This document shows, piece by piece, positions 8,551 through 16,277 of a stretch of DNA of 64,000 nt. The notes below the pieces were generated by a model, which saw nothing but the letters and a program-made list of their open reading frames with translations, did not search any database and was not told where the DNA came from. The position numbers and the translations under genes are program-made. How positions within the stretch are numbered: the first letter of the stretch is position 1; each line of letters begins with the position of its first letter. Origin of the DNA: Streptomyces sp. NBC_01224 (GTDB taxonomy: Bacteria; Actinomycetota; Actinomycetes; Streptomycetales; Streptomycetaceae). Location of the stretch: contig NZ_CP108529.1 in NCBI RefSeq assembly GCF_036002945.1, positions 7,497,001 through 7,561,000 of the forward strand, read 5' to 3'.

Positions 8551-9573
8551 CTAGTGCAGACGGGTGAGGGCGTCGGCGGTGACCGCGTGGACCGGGGGGC
8601 GTCCGGCGAGCAGTCGCAGCACCTCGTTGACGGCGCTCATTCCGAGCCGCTGCCGGCACTCGACGCTGCCCGCTGCCTGGTGCGGGGTGAGCAGCACATT
8701 CGGCAGCGAGCGGAAGGGGTGGCCGGCGGGCAGCGGCTCGGCGTCGAAGACATCGATCGCCGCGTCCAGCCGGCCCGATGTCAGCTCGGCGAGGAGCGCG
8801 TCCTCGTCGACCAGCCACGACCTGGCGGTGTTCACCAGGCCCGCCCCGTCCGGCATCAGCGCCAGCTGTTCGGCGCCGATCATCCTGTGGGTCTCCTCGG
8901 TGACCGGCGCGTGCACGGCCACGATCCTGCTGCGCGACAGCAGAGTCCGAAGCGGTACGGACTTGACGCCGAGCGCCTCGGCGTCCGCATCGGAGAGGTA
9001 CGGGTCGGTGACGCTGACCCGCGCCCCCATCGCCCGCACCAGGGCGATGTAGGCACGTCCGGTGCGGGAGGCGCCGATCACGCCGATGTCGCTGCCACGG
9101 ATCTCGTGGCGGGGCGGGGCCTCGCTCGCCGCCGCCCACTCCTGCCCGCCGCGCAGGGCGTGGTCGAAGCGCTGGATGCGGTGGAGCAGCGAAAGCGTGA
9201 ACGCGAGAGCCACCTCGGCGACCGGGCGGGCCATCTCGTCGCCCGCCTGGGTGACCAGAATGCCCCGCCGGAACACCTCCTCGGTGACATAGGGCGCGAC
9301 CGCCGAACCGGTGTGCGCCACCAGCTCCAACCGGTCGGCCGATGCGAGGAGTCCGGCGTCCACCTTGGGCGCCCGCCATGAGGTGATCAGCGCGCGGGCG
9401 CCGGGCAGCGCCGCGGCCACCGCCGCCCGGTCGGAGTGGTCGTCCAGGACCGTCAGCTCCGCCGCGCGCTCCAGCTCCCGCCACACCTCGGCGGTGAAGA
9501 ACTGGGCCCGCAGGCCCGGCGGAACGGCGACGACCACCCGCGGGAGGTCGGCAGGATCAGGAGAGCCAGGCAT
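8551..9573 (-). CDS. D-2-hydroxyacid dehydrogenase family protein
   Basis: NAD-dependent 2-hydroxyacid dehydrogenase of 340 residues. The nucleotide-binding loop reads GVIGASRTG, and the catalytic set is visible as Arg in NTARSW, Glu in FDAEPLP and His in LTPHQAAGS. It would reduce or oxidise a 2-keto/2-hydroxy acid, plausibly glyoxylate, lactate or hydroxypyruvate formed by the pathway. ATG 9573 (MPGSPDP) is preferred over ATG 9600 because GGAG sits 7 nt before it; it overlaps the end of the DapA-family gene by 17 nt, showing translational coupling. The substrate is unknown. Confidence 0.83.
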   Translation of the reverse strand: MPGSPDPADLPRVVVAVPPGLRAQFFTAEVWRELERAAELTVLDDHSDRAAVAAALPGARALITSWRAPKVDAGLLASADRLELVAHTGSAVAPYVTEEVFRRGILVTQAGDEMARPVAEVALAFTLSLLHRIQRFDHALRGGQEWAAASEAPPRHEIRGSDIGVIGASRTGRAYIALVRAMGARVSVTDPYLSDADAEALGVKSVPLRTLLSRSRIVAVHAPVTEETHRMIGAEQLALMPDGAGLVNTARSWLVDEDALLAELTSGRLDAAIDVFDAEPLPAGHPFRSLPNVLLTPHQAAGSVECRQRLGMSAVNEVLRLLAGRPPVHAVTADALTRLH

Positions 9574-10612
9574 CGAGGTGCTCCGCAACGAAGGCGTCAT
9601 CGGTCAGCCAAGGGTAGGCCGCGGCCACCCGGCTGATCTCCTCCGTCTGCCCGGGGGAGAGCGTCTCGGCCGGGTCCAGGCACCTGATGTTGGCCAACAG
9701 GCCCTGGCGGTGCAGCACCTCGTGCACCCCGGCGATGCAGCCGCGGAAAGCACCGCGCACATCGAAGACCGCGCTGTTGGCATCGGTCAGCTCGGAGCGA
9801 CGCGCCAGGCAGCGCACCATCGCCTCATGGTCCCCGCCGCGCGCCTTACGGATGTCGTCCAGGAGCGTCACGGCGGAGCTCGTCCACACGGCCCACTGGC
9901 CGAGGAGGCCACCCGCGAACCAGCGCGGTGTGCCGCCCGCCGTCTCGTACGGGGTGAGCAGATCACCGATGATGTCGTCGTCGTTGCCCGTGTACAGCGC
10001 CACCTCGTCGGCGCGGTCCGCAGCGGCCACCGCCCGTACGACATCGGCGGTGCGGTACCGGTCGAACGGGGCGATCTTCACCGCGACCGTGTTCGGCAGA
10101 TCGGTGAACGCGGACCAGAAGCCCGGCGACAGGTACCGTCCGCCGACGGCCTCCTGGAGATAGAAGCCGATCACCGGCAGCACCTCGCCGACCGCCCGCG
10201 CCCGCTCCAGCAGACCCTTCTCGTCCGCACCGGGCACGGCCGGGCTGAGCAGCACCGCGTCATAGCCGAGCTCGGCGGCGGCCTCGGCCTCGGCGACGGC
10301 CTGCGCCGTGTATCCGCAGGCACCGGCGACCTTGATGAACGGCCGGCCGGCCTCGGCGTCGATCGTCTCGGCGGCGAGCTCCAGAACCGGCCGGAACAGA
10401 CCGACCTCCGGCTCGCGGATCTCGAACTGGGTGGTGTGTACGGCGACGGCGACCCCGCCCGCGCCCGAGGCGAGGTAGTAGCGGGTCAGCGCACGCTGTC
10501 GGCGCTCGTCGAAGGAGCCGTCGGCGTGCAGGGCGAGCGGATGAGCGGGGATCACGGCGCCGCGGGCGAGTGCGTCCAGGGCCGGGGTGGACAGGAGGGA
10601 GGGAGTGGACAT
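9557..10612 (-). CDS. Dihydrodipicolinate synthase (DapA)-superfamily aldolase/dehydratase
   Basis: A 351-residue TIM-barrel protein of the DapA/N-acetylneuraminate lyase superfamily. The Schiff-base lysine is in VAVKIAPFDRY (about residue 191) and the partner tyrosine in IGFYLQEA (about 163). Such enzymes cleave or dehydrate 2-keto-3-deoxy sugar acids through a lysine imine. It is longer than canonical DapA (about 290) with an N-terminal extension and a C-terminal helical part. Its place between the epimerase-like gene and the hydroxyacid dehydrogenase makes a catabolic rather than lysine-biosynthetic role likely. A GGAG lies close to the ATG. Confidence 0.8.
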   Translation of the reverse strand: MSTPSLLSTPALDALARGAVIPAHPLALHADGSFDERRQRALTRYYLASGAGGVAVAVHTTQFEIREPEVGLFRPVLELAAETIDAEAGRPFIKVAGACGYTAQAVAEAEAAAELGYDAVLLSPAVPGADEKGLLERARAVGEVLPVIGFYLQEAVGGRYLSPGFWSAFTDLPNTVAVKIAPFDRYRTADVVRAVAAADRADEVALYTGNDDDIIGDLLTPYETAGGTPRWFAGGLLGQWAVWTSSAVTLLDDIRKARGGDHEAMVRCLARRSELTDANSAVFDVRGAFRGCIAGVHEVLHRQGLLANIRCLDPAETLSPGQTEEISRVAAAYPWLTDDAFVAEHLDAWLS

Positions 10613-10620
10613 GGAGTGGA

Positions 10621-11649
10621 TCAGAACCTTCCGTCACGGACCTGGAACTTGGTGGGCTTGCCGGACAGCGGCAGCCCGCGGCGCAGCCAGTCGGCCTGCC
10701 ACTCGACGAGGGTGCGCAGAGCGACATCCGGGTACCCGAAGAGAGCATGGCAGCGGCTCGCGTCGGAGAGCAGCGCGGTGGGCGCCTCCTCGCCCGCGAA
10801 GACCGGCTCCCGGTCGAACTCCTCGCCGAACCACTGGGCGATGCGGCGCACCGAAGCGGTCTCCGGACCCGTGAGGTTGAGGGTGAACGCCTCGCCGTCG
10901 GTGGCGTGCAGCAGGGCACGCAGGGCGACCTCATTGGCGTACCCCTGCCACACCACATTGGCGTGACCGGTCGTCACATCGACGGGCTCACCCGCCTGTA
11001 CGCGGTACGCGATGTCGGCGAGGACGCCGTAGCGCAGATCGACCGCGTAGTTGAGGCGGATGTTGGCGACCCTGGTGCCACGGGTCAGCGCCGCATGGCC
11101 GAAGATCCGCTCACGGCCGAGGCACGACATGGCGTACTCGCCGACCGGGCCGACCGGGTCGGACTCGGTGCAGCCGCCCGAGGAGACCGGCACCAGCGGA
11201 TACACATTGCCGGTGGAGAACGCGGCGATCCGCGATCCCGACCAGCGGCGCGCCACCCGGTCCGGCATCGCGGCGTTCACCGCCCAGGCGTGCGAAGGCG
11301 CCCCGGCGGAGCCGAACTTGGCGCCGACCATGAAGACGACATTCCCGGCGTCCGGCAGCTCGGCCGGGTCGGCGGCCGGGTCCATCAGGTCGAAGGCGAC
11401 GGTGGAGACCCCGGCGGCCTCCAGCTCGTCGGCTGCGGACTTGTCCGACCAGCGGGAGACCGCGTACACGGTCACATCCGTACGGCCCGCGGCGTCCAGC
11501 GTCCGGCGGGCCAGCCGGCACAGGCTGGGGCCCATCTTGCCGCCGGCGCCGAGCACCAGCAGATCGCCTTCGAGGCGGCCGAGGTCGGCGACGAGCGCGG
11601 GGGAGGGGGTGGCGAGCCGCTCTTCGAGAGCGGCCTCATCGGTGAACAT
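10621..11649 (-). CDS. NAD-dependent epimerase/dehydratase family protein
   Basis: Extended-SDR-like protein of 342 residues. The Rossmann loop reads VLGAGGKMG near residue 33 rather than the usual GxxGxxG, and the catalytic Tyr-Lys pair is not obvious: the expected YxxxK position appears altered near YAMSCLGRER. It may therefore be a dehydrogenase with unusual chemistry or a sugar-nucleotide-independent epimerase. It sits 8 nt upstream of the DapA-family start and just after the ABC permease, inside the catabolic operon. The function is not assignable beyond an NAD(P)-binding sugar-metabolising enzyme. Confidence 0.75.
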   Translation of the reverse strand: MFTDEAALEERLATPSPALVADLGRLEGDLLVLGAGGKMGPSLCRLARRTLDAAGRTDVTVYAVSRWSDKSAADELEAAGVSTVAFDLMDPAADPAELPDAGNVVFMVGAKFGSAGAPSHAWAVNAAMPDRVARRWSGSRIAAFSTGNVYPLVPVSSGGCTESDPVGPVGEYAMSCLGRERIFGHAALTRGTRVANIRLNYAVDLRYGVLADIAYRVQAGEPVDVTTGHANVVWQGYANEVALRALLHATDGEAFTLNLTGPETASVRRIAQWFGEEFDREPVFAGEEAPTALLSDASRCHALFGYPDVALRTLVEWQADWLRRGLPLSGKPTKFQVRDGRF

Positions 11650-11655
11650 TCTCAG

Positions 11656-12603
11656 CTATCCCTTGATTCCGGACGCGGCGACGCCCTCGGTGAAGTAGCG
11701 CTGGCCCACCATGTACGCGGCGAAGATGGGCACGAACGCGATGACGGAGCCGGAGAGCACCACATTGAGCGGCACGTTCTGCTGCTGGAGCGAGGCGATG
11801 CCGACGGTCAGGGTGCGCATGTCGGTGGACTGGCCGATGACCAGCGGCCACAGGAAGTCGTTCCAGTGCCACAGGAAGACGAAGACACCGAGCGTGGCGA
11901 GGATCGGCTTGAGCAGCGGCAGCACGATGCGGGAGAAGATCTGCCACTCGTTGCAGCCGTCCAGCCGGGCGGCCTCGAAGAGTTCGTCCGGCAGTCCCTG
12001 GATGAACTGGCGCATCAGGAAGACCGCCTGGGCATTGGCGAGGGTCGGCACGATCAGACCCCAGTAGGTGTCCACGCCGCCCAGCTTCGCGATCATCGCG
12101 AAGGTGGGGATCATCGTGACGTGGTACGGGACCATCACCATCGACAGGAACGACCAGAACATCGTCTCCCGGCCAGGGAAGCGCTTCTTGGCGAAGGCGT
12201 ACCCGGCGAGCGAGGCGAGCAGCAGCACGCCGACGACCGAGACGACCGAGTAGAGCAGGGTGTTGACCAGCCAGCGCGGCACGTCCTGGGAGTTCATGAC
12301 GGTGTCGTACGCCTCGCCGGTCAGCGGCCAGGGCAGCAGACTGCCGGGGAACTCGACTGCCGCGGCGGGCTTCAGCGAGAGCACGACCATCGCGTAGAAC
12401 GGGAAGATCGTGACGATCGCGGCCACGGTCAGCAGGACGGCGCGGCTGATCCGGCCGGCCCGGGTGGGCCGCATGCCGTGCGGGACGGTGTCCTGCTCCG
12501 AGAGCTTGCGCAGCTTGCGCTCGGCCCGGCGCGCGGCCCGGTCGGGCGTCGCGGGAGCCGTGTCCGCGGGCGGGGTCCTGGTCTCTACGGGTGCTGCGGT
12601 CAT
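11656..12603 (-). CDS. Sugar ABC transporter permease, MalG-type
   Basis: Inner-membrane permease of 315 residues with six predicted hydrophobic segments after a charged 55-residue cytoplasmic lead. The EAA loop that docks on the ATPase is clear (EAARLDGCNEWQIF...LPLLKP). It pairs with the MalF-type gene directly upstream. ATG 12603 was chosen over GTG 12609 because GGAAGGA lies 9 nt before the ATG. The stop of the upstream permease overlaps this region (TGACCATG). No ABC ATPase gene is in the cluster, as is common in Streptomyces where the shared ATPase MsiK energises many sugar importers. Confidence 0.9.
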   Translation of the reverse strand: MTAAPVETRTPPADTAPATPDRAARRAERKLRKLSEQDTVPHGMRPTRAGRISRAVLLTVAAIVTIFPFYAMVVLSLKPAAAVEFPGSLLPWPLTGEAYDTVMNSQDVPRWLVNTLLYSVVSVVGVLLLASLAGYAFAKKRFPGRETMFWSFLSMVMVPYHVTMIPTFAMIAKLGGVDTYWGLIVPTLANAQAVFLMRQFIQGLPDELFEAARLDGCNEWQIFSRIVLPLLKPILATLGVFVFLWHWNDFLWPLVIGQSTDMRTLTVGIASLQQQNVPLNVVLSGSVIAFVPIFAAYMVGQRYFTEGVAASGIKG

Positions 12604-12605
12604 GG

Positions 12606-13511
12606 TCACTGGTCCTTCCCGATCACGAGCCGCTGGATCACCGCGACCACCACGGTCAGCGCGAAGAGCGCGACGCCGATGGCGGAGGCGTAACCCAGGT
12701 CGAAGTACTTGAAGCCCGCGTCGTAGAGCTGGAAGACGAGCGTGTAGCTGGCGTTGGCGGGGCCGCCGCCGGTCATGGTGTAGACCGCGTCGAAGACCTG
12801 GAACGAGGCCGTCGTCTCGATCACGGCGAGGAAGAACAGGGCGGGCTTGAGCTGCGGCAGCACGATGTACCGGAAGCGCTGCCAGGGGCCCGCGCCGTCG
12901 GTGAGGGCCGCCTCCTCCAGCTCCCGCGGGATGTCCTGCATCCGGGCCAGCAGGATGAGCATCCCGTACCCGAACCGGGACCAGACGCCGACGATCGCGA
13001 GCGCGGGCAGCACCAGCACGTCGTCGGAGAGCCAGGAGCCCTCGGACATCCCGAACCAGCCCATCAGGGTGGACCACGGGCCGCCGGTCGAGAAGATCCA
13101 GACGAACACGGTGGCGGCCAGCACCAGTGAGGTGACGACCGGCAGGAAGAACACCGAACGGAAGAACTTGGCGCCGCGGAACGCGCGGCGGGTGATCAGG
13201 GCCAGGGACACCGACGCGATCAGCGTGCCCGGCACGGCGAGCACGGTGTAGAGGACGGTGACCTTCAGCGCCTGCCAGAACAGCGGGTCGTCCCACAGGC
13301 GAGTGAAGTTGTCCAGCCCGACGAACCTGCCGCCGCCGGTCAGGGAGTAGTCGGTGAAGCTCATCAGTACACCGGCGATGCCGGGACCGAACCGGAAGGC
13401 CAGGAAGAGCAGGAAGCACGGCAGGACGAAGAGCAGGCCGATCCGGGCCTCGCGGCGCGCCTGCGGCCCGCTGCGACGGCCCCGGCGGGTGGGTTCCGCG
13501 ACGACTGCCAC
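12606..13511 (-). CDS. Sugar ABC transporter permease, MalF-type
   Basis: Permease of 301 residues, CUT1 type, with six hydrophobic segments and the EAA motif EEAALTDGAGPWQRF...LPQLKP. It starts at GTG 13511 behind a strong AAGGAG; the longer open frame to 13616 runs through a hairpin and is not coding. It forms a heterodimeric channel with the following MalG-type protein and is fed by the lipoprotein encoded just upstream. Two GC-rich hairpins separate it from the lipoprotein gene, so the lipoprotein mRNA may be more abundant. Confidence 0.9.
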   Translation of the reverse strand: MAVVAEPTRRGRRSGPQARREARIGLLFVLPCFLLFLAFRFGPGIAGVLMSFTDYSLTGGGRFVGLDNFTRLWDDPLFWQALKVTVLYTVLAVPGTLIASVSLALITRRAFRGAKFFRSVFFLPVVTSLVLAATVFVWIFSTGGPWSTLMGWFGMSEGSWLSDDVLVLPALAIVGVWSRFGYGMLILLARMQDIPRELEEAALTDGAGPWQRFRYIVLPQLKPALFFLAVIETTASFQVFDAVYTMTGGGPANASYTLVFQLYDAGFKYFDLGYASAIGVALFALTVVVAVIQRLVIGKDQ

Positions 13512-13547
13512 GGGGATCTCCTTGCGGTACGGGGGAATTGCGGGGGA

Positions 13548-13569
13548 CCGGGGGAGCGTGCTCCCCCGG
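13548..13569. repeat. 9-bp hairpin in the binding-protein/permease gap
   Basis: CCGGGGGAG (13548-13556) and its complement (13561-13569) around a 4-nt loop. This is the second of two hairpins between the binding-protein and permease genes; it probably stabilises or attenuates the mRNA. Confidence 0.6.
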
Positions 13570-13576
13570 AGGGCTC

Positions 13577-13612
13577 GGGGCCGGGGTCCGGGTGCGGCCG
13601 GACCCCGGCCCC
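13577..13612. repeat. 15-bp perfect hairpin after the binding-protein gene
   Basis: Arms 13577-13591 and 13598-13612 are perfectly complementary with a 6-nt loop and begin 8 nt after the lipoprotein stop. The position is typical of processing/stabilising hairpins that keep binding-protein mRNA above permease mRNA. Confidence 0.7.
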
Positions 13613-13620
13613 GCATGTGA

Positions 13621-14877
13621 TCAGCGGCCGAGCATCGCCTGCGCGGCCTTCTGCGCGGCGTTCAGCGCCTCCTGCGGGCTCTTCTTGCCCAGCAGCGCCG
13701 CCTGGATCTCCGGCGCCAGCACGCCCTGGACCTCACGGGCCTTGTCCTGGAGCGGGCCCACGGTCATGCTCGGCAGCGTCGCGCCGACCGCCGTCTGCAA
13801 CGCGTCGCCGGGGTACAGGTCGCCGCCGGACTTGCGGGCCGGGAAGTAGCCTGCTTCCTTCTCCAGACCGGCCGCGTTCTTCGACTCGGCGACGAAGTTC
13901 AGCCAGTCGCCGGTGTTCTTCTTGTCGGCGCCCTTCAGCATTGACAGGGCGCCCACGGTGCCGTAGCCGACCGATTCGGCGTCCTTCAGCGGCGGCTGGA
14001 CGACGACGTTCTCCTTGCCCCAGAACGGCTCGACGTCCGCCGGGGTGTTCTGCCAGGTACAGGCGATCTTGCCCTTGGCGGTCGGGGTCTGTTCCAGCTT
14101 GGGCGTGGTGGTGACCAGGTCCTTGTCGGTGTAGCCGCCGTCGACGAGCTCCTTCAGGTACGTCAGGGCCTTGACGCCCGCCGCGTCGTTGAAGGTGACG
14201 GTCTTGCCGTCCTCGGAGAAGACGTCCCCGCCGGCCTGCCACAGCAGCGGGTAGAAGGTCATGTTGAGGGTCTGCTGGGTGTCGCCGTAGTAAGTGGTGG
14301 CGTAGTAACCCTTCTTCTTCAGCTTCGGGGCCAGCGCCTGAAGGTCCGCCCAGCTCGTCGGGTAGTTCTTCTCGCCGATCGCGGCGAACACCCGCTTGTC
14401 GCAGATCAGCGGGTTGGCGCTGGTCAGGATCGGCGTGGCGAGCACCTTGCCGTCGACCGTGACGGACTTCAGCGCGAAGTCCGTGTAGTCCGACTTGGCG
14501 TCGGCCGGCATGTAGTCGTCGGCCGGGACGATGCTCTTGGCGTACTTCGGCAGCTGGTCCGGGATCAGGTAGACCGCGTCCGGGCCCTTGCCGGAGGCGA
14601 TCGCGGTGGCCAGCGCGGTGTCGCGGTTGGCCCACGGGAAGGTCTCCACCTTCACCTTGACGCCCGAGTGCTCCTTCTCGAACGCCTTGACCAGGCCGTC
14701 CCAGTACGCCTTGTTCTTGGCCTCGTCGAAGATGACCGGGTAGGTCCACATGGTGACGGTGTTGTCGTCGCTGCCGCTGCCGGAACAGCCGGCCAGCACA
14801 CCGGCGGCGAGCGCGGTGGCGAGGACGGGGGCGGCGACGGCACGCACTCTGGAACGGCGGGTGAGGAGACGGGACAT
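13621..14877 (-). CDS. Sugar ABC transporter substrate-binding lipoprotein
   Basis: Extracellular solute-binding protein family 1, 418 residues. The signal peptide (MSRLLTRRSR, hydrophobic core) ends in a lipobox LAGC with the lipidated cysteine at about residue 31, followed by a GSGSDD linker. The body has the usual periplasmic-binding fold features (MWTYPVIFDEA, GKGPDAVYLIPDQ, and AGYFPARKS near the end). The ATG at 14877 has GGAGGA 7 nt upstream; the open frame upstream is not part of the gene. It captures the island's substrate, most likely an oligosaccharide released by the secreted proteins. Ligand unknown. Confidence 0.9.
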   Translation of the reverse strand: MSRLLTRRSRVRAVAAPVLATALAAGVLAGCSGSGSDDNTVTMWTYPVIFDEAKNKAYWDGLVKAFEKEHSGVKVKVETFPWANRDTALATAIASGKGPDAVYLIPDQLPKYAKSIVPADDYMPADAKSDYTDFALKSVTVDGKVLATPILTSANPLICDKRVFAAIGEKNYPTSWADLQALAPKLKKKGYYATTYYGDTQQTLNMTFYPLLWQAGGDVFSEDGKTVTFNDAAGVKALTYLKELVDGGYTDKDLVTTTPKLEQTPTAKGKIACTWQNTPADVEPFWGKENVVVQPPLKDAESVGYGTVGALSMLKGADKKNTGDWLNFVAESKNAAGLEKEAGYFPARKSGGDLYPGDALQTAVGATLPSMTVGPLQDKAREVQGVLAPEIQAALLGKKSPQEALNAAQKAAQAMLGR

Positions 14878-14924
14878 GAGGTGGTCCTCCGAGGACGTGA
14901 GGGTGGGGCGGGGGAGAGGGGGTG

Positions 14925-16181
14925 TCACTTGGCCGGCACCGTCTGGACGGTGCCGGTGTGCCGGGCGCGTTCGGCGGCGAACGCCGCGAGATGGCTGCCG
15001 AGCGAGGTGGCGGGACCGGAGCGGACAGCCCCGGCGTCACCGGTGGCGACGGCGGTGACGAACGCCTCGACGAGCGCGGCGTCCCCGCCGCCGTGCCCGT
15101 CGGCCGCGTTCGAACCGGAGGCGCCGATTTCATGGACGGTGCTCCCGCCGGTCCGGAAGTCCTGCACGGTGACCCGCTCACCGTCACCGATCAGCCAGCC
15201 GTGCGAGCCGAAGATCCGGGTCTGCCGATGCGTCTGCTCGGTGAACGCCACCATCTGGAAGGTCGCGGTCACCCCGTCCGTCAGCTGCATCGCCAGCACC
15301 TGGTGGTCGACCACGTCGTTGTCGCTGCGGTATGCGCAGACGCCGTACGGTCCCTCGCGCAGCGCCTGCACGAGCCCGGCCTCGTCGGACGCCTCGGTGA
15401 CATGGGTGACCGGCCAGACCGCGCCCTTCTCGCGCAGCGTCGGCATGTACAACTTCAGTGCGCTGTACGGGCAGCCGGACTCGACCGCACAGTCGAGACA
15501 GCGGTCGGCGGACCCGGCCGGAGCGTTCTCGGGCCGGAAGTGCTTCAGCCCGCCGAAACCGGTGACCTGTTCGATCCGTCCGCCCATGACATACGTGATC
15601 CAGTCCAGGTCGTGGCAGGACTTGGCGAGCAGCATCGGGGAGGAGTCCTTCTCGCTGCGCCACGGCCCGCGCACATAACTGTGGGCGTAGTGCCACCAGC
15701 CGACCGGCTCCAGATGGTCGAGGGAGACCAGCTGACCGAGCACGCCGGAGTCCACGACCTCCTTCACCAGGTCGGTGTAGGGGGTGTATCGCATGACATG
15801 GCACACCGCGAAGAGGACCCCGGCCCGCTCCACACCCTCGACGATCCGCCGGGTCTCGTCCTCGGTCGGGGCGAGGGGCTTCTCGGCGAGGATCGCGTAT
15901 CCGGCCTCGGCCAGGGCCAGCACCGGCTCCACATGGAAACGGTCCTGGGTGGCGACGATGACGGCGTCGGCGATGCGGTTCTCGGCCAGCGGCCGCCAGT
16001 CGTCGAACTCGACGGGTGCACCGGCGGCGGCCCGCGCCGCGGGGCGCGGATCGGCGACGGCGACGAGTTCGGCGCGCTCGGGGTGCGCCTTGATCCACTC
16101 GGCGTACGTCAGACCGCGGTTGCCGGCGCCGACGAGCGCGACCCGTATGGGCCGGCCGGTGATCGGGGTATGCGTGGACAC
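14925..16181 (-). CDS. Gfo/Idh/MocA-family oxidoreductase
   Basis: NAD(P)-dependent sugar oxidoreductase of 418 residues. The Rossmann motif is GAGNRG (about 18-23) and the catalytic EKP is present in LAEKPLAP (about 98). A DRCLDCAVESGCPY segment carries four cysteines in a compact pattern, which could bind zinc; this is unusual for the family as a whole but I recall it in a subgroup. Located first in the transport operon, 48 nt before the lipoprotein. Such enzymes oxidise sugars or sugar acids at C1-C3 or open glycosidic bonds by an oxidation-elimination route. Substrate unknown. Confidence 0.85.
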   Translation of the reverse strand: MSTHTPITGRPIRVALVGAGNRGLTYAEWIKAHPERAELVAVADPRPAARAAAGAPVEFDDWRPLAENRIADAVIVATQDRFHVEPVLALAEAGYAILAEKPLAPTEDETRRIVEGVERAGVLFAVCHVMRYTPYTDLVKEVVDSGVLGQLVSLDHLEPVGWWHYAHSYVRGPWRSEKDSSPMLLAKSCHDLDWITYVMGGRIEQVTGFGGLKHFRPENAPAGSADRCLDCAVESGCPYSALKLYMPTLREKGAVWPVTHVTEASDEAGLVQALREGPYGVCAYRSDNDVVDHQVLAMQLTDGVTATFQMVAFTEQTHRQTRIFGSHGWLIGDGERVTVQDFRTGGSTVHEIGASGSNAADGHGGGDAALVEAFVTAVATGDAGAVRSGPATSLGSHLAAFAAERARHTGTVQTVPAK

Positions 16182-16219
16182 GGGGAATCCCTGGTGCTCG
16201 ATGGGTTGGGGTCTTTCGT

Positions 16220-16258
16220 TTGGATCAGGCCGGACCCCGCGAGCCCGGCATGATCCAA
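16220..16258. terminator. Hairpin between secreted-protein gene and oxidoreductase gene
   Basis: TTGGATCA at 16220-16227 pairs with TGATCCAA at 16251-16258, extended inward by GCCGG pairing after one mismatch. It follows the secreted protein's stop (minus strand) and precedes the oxidoreductase start. A probable terminator or attenuator dividing the minus-strand run into two units. Confidence 0.65.
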
Positions 16259-16277
16259 GCGAGCGGTCCCAAGGTGG

